Shown here one piece after another: positions 24,398 through 29,116 of a stretch of DNA of 29,116 bases (within the stretch, counting starts at the first letter, position 1; each line of letters opens with the position of its first letter). Both the position numbers and the translations under genes were made by a program. Location: NCBI GenBank assembly GCA_937885165.1, contig CAKZZJ010000063.1:1-29116 (forward strand), given 5' to 3'. Below the pieces are notes generated by a model. That model was not told the DNA's origin. It saw nothing but the letters and a program-made list of their open reading frames with translations, and did not search any database. The DNA comes from an uncultured Caryophanales bacterium. Its GTDB lineage: Bacteria; Bacillota_I; Bacilli_A; Acholeplasmatales; Anaeroplasmataceae.

Positions 24398-24955
24398 TTA
24401 TGCTCTTCCGGCATATTTGCCAGTTTGAGTAGATAAAATAATTTTTTCACCTTTTTCTATGAACATAGGTACTTTTACAGCAAAGCCAGTTTCAACTACT
24501 GCATCCTTCTGGGCATTAGTCTTAGTATCACCTTTTACTGCTGGTTCTGTTTCAGTTACTTCAAGTTCAACCTTATCTGGTAAAACAACACCTAATATTT
24601 CATTTTCATACATAGTGATTGAAACTACCATACTCTCAAGTAAGAAATTCTTTTCCCAGTTGAGACGTTCAGCTGGTATTTCAATTTGATCATATGTTTC
24701 CATATCCATAAATGCATATGCATCACCGCTATTATAAAGGTACTGCATATCTCTTTTATCTATGAAACATCTTTTAAAAGATGAATCAGAACCCTTTAAT
24801 GCAGTTTCAGTAACAGCACCAGTTCTTAAGTCTTTCATTTTAACTCTTACATATGCAACTTTGTTTTGAAGTACATGCATAAATTCTAATATTTGCATTA
24901 ATTTGCCATCATATTCGATGACTACACCATTCTTTAAATCATTAACATTAATCAT
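24398..24955 (-). CDS. efp: Elongation factor P with an altered tip loop
   Basis: A 185-aa factor that rescues ribosomes stalled at polyproline. The three domains are intact: an N-terminal KOW-like barrel, a middle domain with QYLYNSGDAYAFMDMETYDQI, and the C-terminal ETEPAVKGDT region ending TGKYAGRA. The tip loop that reaches the peptidyl-transferase centre, usually HVKPGKGAAFVR, is HVLQNKVAYVR here. Lys stays at position 32, the modified position in Bacillus EF-P, but the PGKG motif is gone and the loop is one residue shorter. Whether K32 is modified cannot be told. AAGGAG precedes the ATG at good spacing, and a strong promoter lies directly upstream. Confidence 0.95.
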   Translation of the reverse strand: MINVNDLKNGVVIEYDGKLMQILEFMHVLQNKVAYVRVKMKDLRTGAVTETALKGSDSSFKRCFIDKRDMQYLYNSGDAYAFMDMETYDQIEIPAERLNWEKNFLLESMVVSITMYENEILGVVLPDKVELEVTETEPAVKGDTKTNAQKDAVVETGFAVKVPMFIEKGEKIILSTQTGKYAGRA

Positions 24956-24986
24956 TTTGTAACTCCTTGTTTTTAAACTGAAATAA

Positions 24987-25015
24987 ATTATAACATATTA
25001 TTTTATTGCTTTCAA
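24987..25015 (-). promoter_or_regulatory. Strong promoter for efp, overlapping the end of aroQ
   Basis: On the minus strand TTGAAA (-35, 25010-25015), 17 bases, then TGTTATAAT, a perfect extended -10 (24987-24995). The -35 and spacer lie within the last codons of aroQ. It would let efp and the CNNM gene be transcribed independently of the mutS-aroQ operon. Confidence 0.75.
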
Positions 25016-25423
25016 ATATTTTATTGCATCAACATAGCTATATTCTTTTTTTCCTTGAAATGTAATTTGAGCTAAATCCCTTATAAAATTAATTTTGCGG
25101 AAATCTTCTCTTTCATCAACATTTGATAAATGAACTTCAATTATTATTCCTTTGTATATTTCTAGGGCATCATGAATAGCCAAACTTGTGTGTGTATAGG
25201 CTCCGGCATTTATGATTATTGCATAATAATCAAGTGAATTTTGAATTTCATCAATGATTTCACCTTCGTGATTTGACTGAAAAAAAGAGATTTCAAATTC
25301 ATTATTATTTTCTTTTAATATTAAATTATTGATATCATCAAGACTCATTAATCCATAATGTTCTTCATTCCTCTTACCGAGCATATTTAAATTTGGTCCA
25401 TTGATTATTTTAATTTTTTTCAT
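24998..25423 (-). CDS. aroQ: 3-dehydroquinate dehydratase, type II
   Basis: A 141-aa dodecameric-type enzyme that dehydrates 3-dehydroquinate to 3-dehydroshikimate in aromatic amino-acid synthesis. The start IINGPNLNMLGKRNEEHYG carries the catalytic Tyr and the mobile-loop Arg. QSNHEGEIIDEIQ, INAGAYTHTSLAIHDAL and the catalytic-His segment EVHLSNVDEREDFR are all present, so it looks fully functional. It overlaps aroK by four bases. The rest of the shikimate pathway is not in the window. Confidence 0.96.
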   Translation of the reverse strand: MKKIKIINGPNLNMLGKRNEEHYGLMSLDDINNLILKENNNEFEISFFQSNHEGEIIDEIQNSLDYYAIIINAGAYTHTSLAIHDALEIYKGIIIEVHLSNVDEREDFRKINFIRDLAQITFQGKKEYSYVDAIKYLKAIK

Positions 25424-25896
25424 AAAGATTTTAAAATCTCCTTTATAGCTTCTTCTTTATCATCATTTTTGATTTTCATATCTGAAAAATATTCATATAA
25501 TTCTTTTCTTTCATTATAAATATCATAAATAGTTTTATATTCTAATAAAGGCCTTTTTATATTACTGTTTTTAATTCTTTTATCAAGTTCATCTAAATCA
25601 ACATCTAAATAGATGATAACACCATCCATAAGTTTTTTGTTTTCCTTGTTTTTTATGATGCCTCCGCCTGTAGATATGATAACATTATCTTTTTCTTTTA
25701 ATTCTTCTAATGCATTTATTTCAAGGGCTCTAAAATAATCTTCTCCGTAAGAAGAAAATATTTCATCAATAAACATCATTGCTTTTTCTTCAATATAAGT
25801 ATCGGTATCAATAAATTCATAATTTAATTTTTTCGCAAGCAATGAACCGATGGTTGATTTACCTGATCCAGGTAAACCAATTAAATATATCTTCAT
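25420..25896 (-). CDS. aroK: Shikimate kinase
   Basis: A 158-aa P-loop kinase making shikimate 3-phosphate. Walker A is LIGLPGSGKSTIG. The shikimate-binding Asp is in FIDTDTYIE, the Arg is in YFRALE, and STGGGIIK forms the Gly-rich substrate loop. KRPLL near residue 115 is the lid Arg region. It overlaps aroQ and miaA by four bases each (ATGA), so the three are translationally coupled, and the two aro genes catalyse near-consecutive steps. Confidence 0.95.
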   Translation of the reverse strand: MKIYLIGLPGSGKSTIGSLLAKKLNYEFIDTDTYIEEKAMMFIDEIFSSYGEDYFRALEINALEELKEKDNVIISTGGGIIKNKENKKLMDGVIIYLDVDLDELDKRIKNSNIKRPLLEYKTIYDIYNERKELYEYFSDMKIKNDDKEEAIKEILKSL

Positions 25897-26783
25897 TTAA
25901 GCCACTCCTTTAAATCAGCAATAATATTATTTATCGTGCTTTCGATATTATCTAAATCTACATTATAAAAATGAGTATCGAGTTGATGATTAAACCAGGT
26001 AAGCTGCCTTTTAGCTAAATGTCTTGTATTTTTCTTTATTTCTTCTTTGGCTTCATCTAGTGTTATTTTAGAATCAAAATAATCTTTTAACTCACTATAG
26101 CCTATAGCGTGAGGATAAACTTTTTCATCATATAACATTTTGACTTCATCTAATAAGCCTTCTTCAAACATTAAATCAACTCTTTTATTTATTCTTTCAT
26201 ATAATATATTTCTATCCATATTTAGATAGACTATATAATAATCGTATAATTTTTCATTTTTCTTATTATATGACTGAATTGATTTATTAGTATCATCTAT
26301 CACTTCTATAGCTCTTAATACTCTTTTACGATTATTAGGATGAATTTTTTCTTTATCTATATTAGGATCTTTTTCAAGTAAAAGATTATATAGTTCCATA
26401 TTTGAATAATTTTCATATTTTAAAGCTTCATCTTCATCTCTTTTTTTAGCTTTAAATTCATAATTATAAATAACACTTGATAAATATAATCCTGTTCCGC
26501 CACATATTATTTTGATATCATTTGACTCATTAATTATCTTTCTAGCATCATGCTGAAAATCATATACGCTATAACCCTCATTAACATCCTTAATATCAAT
26601 TAAATAATGTTTTATTCCACCTTGTTCTTCAGGGGTTGGTTTGGCACTGCCAATATCGAGTCTTTTATAGACAGCCACTGAATCACCATTTATAATTTCA
26701 AAATTAAAATATTTTGCAACTTCAATTGATATTTTAGTTTTACCTATAGCTGTAGGACCAGTAATAATGATTACTTTTTTCAT
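25893..26783 (-). CDS. miaA: tRNA dimethylallyltransferase
   Basis: A 296-aa enzyme that adds the isopentenyl group to A37 of tRNAs reading UNN codons. The P-loop is IITGPTAIGKTKIS. The catalytic Asp region is INGDSVAVYKRLDIGSAKPT, followed by HYLIDIKD, the GGTGLYL motif and HPNNRKRVLRAIEV. The C-terminus has YPHAIGYSEL and RHLAKRQLTWF. All core motifs are intact. It overlaps mutL and aroK by four bases each; the mutL-miaA order is widespread. Confidence 0.97.
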   Translation of the reverse strand: MKKVIIITGPTAIGKTKISIEVAKYFNFEIINGDSVAVYKRLDIGSAKPTPEEQGGIKHYLIDIKDVNEGYSVYDFQHDARKIINESNDIKIICGGTGLYLSSVIYNYEFKAKKRDEDEALKYENYSNMELYNLLLEKDPNIDKEKIHPNNRKRVLRAIEVIDDTNKSIQSYNKKNEKLYDYYIVYLNMDRNILYERINKRVDLMFEEGLLDEVKMLYDEKVYPHAIGYSELKDYFDSKITLDEAKEEIKKNTRHLAKRQLTWFNHQLDTHFYNVDLDNIESTINNIIADLKEWLK

Positions 26784-28582
26784 TTAGACTGTATCCTTTC
26801 AAACATCTTTTCAAGTTCACTCTTTTTAAATTTGATGATTGTAGGTCTTCCATGTGGACAAGTATATGGATTTTTACACTTGGCAAGTCTTTTCATAAGG
26901 ACATCTATTTCATCATTTGATATCCTATGATTAGCTTTAATAGATGCCTTACAACTAATTTGTTTTGCGATTTCATCACGATATTTAAATATATCAATTT
27001 CTTTATTTTCTATCAATAAATTTAAAATATCGTAGATGATTTCATTTATATTATCAAGTTTTGCCCACAGTGGTATAGATCTTAAAACAAATGAATTATC
27101 ATCTATTTCATCTAATGTGAAGCCAACATTTTTAAATTTATCAAGATTATTAGCTACAAATATTGCCTCATCTTTTTTGAATGATAAGATGATTGGTGTT
27201 AAAAGATCAGTTATGGGCTGATTAGTATCTGATAATTTATCTTTATAATATTCATAATTGATTCTTTCTGCCGCAGCATGCTGATCGACTAAGAACATGC
27301 CTTCTTCATTTTCAAATATTAAATATGTAGAAAATAAATTACCTACATATTCCATATATGGTAATTTTTCAGTAGATATATTATTTTCTTCTATTTTTAT
27401 ATCAGTATTATCTTTTACATAATCATATGATGATTTTTCATCATCAAAAAAAGGATTATCATCTCTCTTAATATCTTTAGCATGTGATACATAAGGAATA
27501 TTTATATTATCATTAAATGCTAAATCATTATTTTCATCAAATATATTTTGTTTTATATACCCTGGATTTAAATCTATATTTCTTGAAGGTATATGAATGA
27601 TATCTTCTAATAATTTTTTAGTATTATCATAAACAATTTTAGCAATGTCAGATTCAATTGATATTTTTATTTCTGTTTTTGCAGGGTGGATATTTACATC
27701 AATCAAAAGTGGGTCGATATTTAAATATATAATACCTATAGGATATTTAGATATAGGCAGGTAAGTTTTGAATGCTTCGATAAAAGCGTTAGAGATTGCA
27801 TAATTTTTTATGTATCTATTATTAACTATCGTTGTAACTTCCAGTTTGGTTGAGCGATAATATTCGGGCTTGATTAAATAAATCATAAGCTTATATCCAT
27901 CATTTTGTATTTCAGTATTGTATATATTTTTTGCTTCATTAAGTCCATAAATTCTCGCGATCAAATCTTTTATAGTCCTGGTTTTTGATGTCTGATAAAT
28001 CATCTTTCCATCATTATGAAGTTCAAAATATACATCAGGATTAGCAATAGATAATTTATTTATGATGAAGATTATACTAGATAATTCTTTTTTCGCATTT
28101 GATAAATATTTTAATCTTGCGGGAACATTTATAAATAATTTTTCTACTTCAACTTTGGTGCCTTTATTGATATTTGTAATACCTTCATCGATTTTATTCC
28201 CGTCTTTATATGTAACCTTATATCCTTTTATACCATCAAGTGATGATGATATTGTCATTTTAGATACTAAACTAATAGATGAAATTGCTTCTCCTCTGAA
28301 GCCAAGAGTTGAAATTCTATATAGATCATAGCTGTTTTTAATTTTAGATGTTGCATGTGGTAAAAAAGATGCTAAAACATCTTCTTTATCCATACCTATG
28401 CCATCATCAATTACGACTATTTCATCAATTCCACCATTTTTAAGATAGATTTTAATTGATGTAGCTTTGGCATCTATTGAGTTTTCAACTAATTCCTTGA
28501 CTACACTTACTGGTCTTTCTACTACCTCGCCGGCAGCGATAAGACCATAAGTTTTAGGATCCATTAATTTAATATTACCCAT
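26780..28582 (-). CDS. mutL: DNA mismatch repair protein MutL
   Basis: A 600-aa GHKL ATPase. The N-terminal nucleotide-binding motifs are GEVVERPVSVVKELVENSIDA, VIDDGIGM, TLGFRGEAISSI and NKGTKVEVEKLFINVPARLK. The C-terminal domain keeps the nicking-endonuclease site LVDQHAAAERINYEYYKDKL, the ACKASIKANHRIS segment and the CPHGRPT motif, as expected in bacteria without MutH. The ATG overlaps the end of the mutS tail frame by eight bases, so they are coupled. MutL itself looks fully intact, even though mutS just upstream is broken near its 3' end. Confidence 0.97.
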   Translation of the reverse strand: MGNIKLMDPKTYGLIAAGEVVERPVSVVKELVENSIDAKATSIKIYLKNGGIDEIVVIDDGIGMDKEDVLASFLPHATSKIKNSYDLYRISTLGFRGEAISSISLVSKMTISSSLDGIKGYKVTYKDGNKIDEGITNINKGTKVEVEKLFINVPARLKYLSNAKKELSSIIFIINKLSIANPDVYFELHNDGKMIYQTSKTRTIKDLIARIYGLNEAKNIYNTEIQNDGYKLMIYLIKPEYYRSTKLEVTTIVNNRYIKNYAISNAFIEAFKTYLPISKYPIGIIYLNIDPLLIDVNIHPAKTEIKISIESDIAKIVYDNTKKLLEDIIHIPSRNIDLNPGYIKQNIFDENNDLAFNDNINIPYVSHAKDIKRDDNPFFDDEKSSYDYVKDNTDIKIEENNISTEKLPYMEYVGNLFSTYLIFENEEGMFLVDQHAAAERINYEYYKDKLSDTNQPITDLLTPIILSFKKDEAIFVANNLDKFKNVGFTLDEIDDNSFVLRSIPLWAKLDNINEIIYDILNLLIENKEIDIFKYRDEIAKQISCKASIKANHRISNDEIDVLMKRLAKCKNPYTCPHGRPTIIKFKKSELEKMFERIQSK

Positions 28583-29116
28583 TATTTATATCCTTAAGTT
28601 CTGATAAAATATTTAATGCTTCTAGAGGGGATATTTCATTGATATTGATTTCGTTTAATCTTTTTGATATTAAATCCTCTTTTACACTTTCTTTTACTTC
28701 TTCTTTATTATCATATTCATTAAAATTAAATAAATTTAATTCTATTTCCTTTTTATTGCCATTTTTTTCAAATTCTTCTAAAAGAATCATACTTCTTTTT
28801 AAAAGACTCCTGCAAGGGATGCAACATTAATACCATAGCTTTTGTCTGTAGGCCCATCTAAAACTTTGTGTAAGAATAAGACCTTGCCATTTTCTTCTTT
28901 TGCTTCAACATGAACATTCTTTAATCTTTTTAATTTACCTTCTAAGGTTGTTAATTCATGATAGTGAGTAGAAAATAAAGTTATAGCACCTTTTACTTCA
29001 TGAATATATTCAAGTATTGCCCAGGCTAAGGCCATACCATCGTAGGTTGCTGTACCTCTACCTAATTCATCAAATAAAATAAGGCTGTTTTTGGTTGCGT
29101 TTTTTATTGCATAGTT
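28575..29116 (-). pseudogene. mutS: DNA mismatch repair protein MutS, 3' part, frameshifted before the C-terminal tail
   Basis: The gene enters from the right edge. The first 105 visible codons are the end of the MutS ATPase domain: ATKNSLILFDELGRGTATYD (Walker B), FSTHYHEL and LDGPTDKSYGINVASLAGVF, then a TAA at 28799. The next frame, open across 28575 to about 28805, continues LLKRSMILLEEFEKNGNKK and ends with LNEININEISPLEALNILSEL, which matches the conserved MutS C-terminus that contacts the beta clamp and forms tetramers. So one gene is split by an indel around CTTTTAAAAAG. The ATPase core survives; only the tail of roughly 75 residues is cut off. The tail frame also has an ATG at 28790. 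A sequencing or assembly error is a real alternative. Confidence 0.88.

Noticed and set aside
28790..28810. Programmed -1 frameshifting in mutS
   Set aside because: The in-frame heptamer is C-TTT-TAA, not a standard slippery site, and the T4/A5 runs are short for transcript slippage. A simple indel or sequence error fits better.
1..29116. Alternative genetic code with TGA as Trp
   Set aside because: rel, aroK, miaA and mutL end at TGA at the expected family lengths, and Trp positions use TGG.
1..29116. CRISPR arrays, IS elements, prophage or defence islands
   Set aside because: No direct-repeat array, transposase, integrase or terminal repeats were seen; all genes but a few unknowns are housekeeping.

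Overview
This is a compact, strongly AT-rich bacterial chromosome segment, probably from an uncultured low-GC member of the Bacillota (class Bacilli) near the Mollicutes, RF39-type or Erysipelotrichia-like lineages. That placement is inference from gene content: Rel and apt adjacent, RecU as the resolvase alongside RuvAB, an RNase J-type protein, a MutS-MutL-MiaA run, very AT-rich third positions and short intergenic gaps. TGA is used as a stop (rel, aroK, miaA, mutL) and TGG encodes Trp, so this is the standard bacterial code, which argues against Mycoplasma and Spiroplasma. There is no phage, IS element, CRISPR array or rRNA. No gene-free stretch exceeds about 250 bases.

Layout. 1-2767 (minus): apt, rel and the first 13 codons of dtd. 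2988-4205 (plus): rarA, divergent from apt, ending at a two-way terminator. 4254-5936 (minus): an RNase J homologue that has lost essentially all metal-binding histidines. 6123-6434 (minus): a stand-alone starch-binding (CBM20) protein, divergent from recU (6585-7163, plus). 7150-9306 (minus): mgtE followed by an unknown 253-aa gene. 9385-9461 (plus): tRNA-Arg(TCT) with its own promoter and terminator. 9543-17958 (minus): one tightly packed operon, ruvA-ruvB-queA-ppiB-tgt-unknown-M16 peptidase-small membrane protein-MazG-like. 18209-21619 (plus): a 1136-aa almost purely coiled-coil protein. 21648-22886 (minus): ftsZ, convergent with it and sharing its terminator. 22999-29116 (minus): mutS(end)-mutL-miaA-aroK-aroQ-efp-CNNM/CorC.

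The content is mostly housekeeping: stringent response and purine salvage (rel, apt), recombination and repair (rarA, recU, ruvAB, mutSL), tRNA modification (queA, tgt, miaA), translation quality (efp, dtd), magnesium transport (mgtE, CNNM protein), shikimate steps (aroK, aroQ) and division (ftsZ). The unusual parts are the catalytically dead RNase J, the giant coiled-coil protein beside ftsZ, the cytosolic CBM20 protein, an EF-P with a changed tip loop, two unrecognised genes, and a mutS whose C-terminal tail is out of frame with its ATPase domain.
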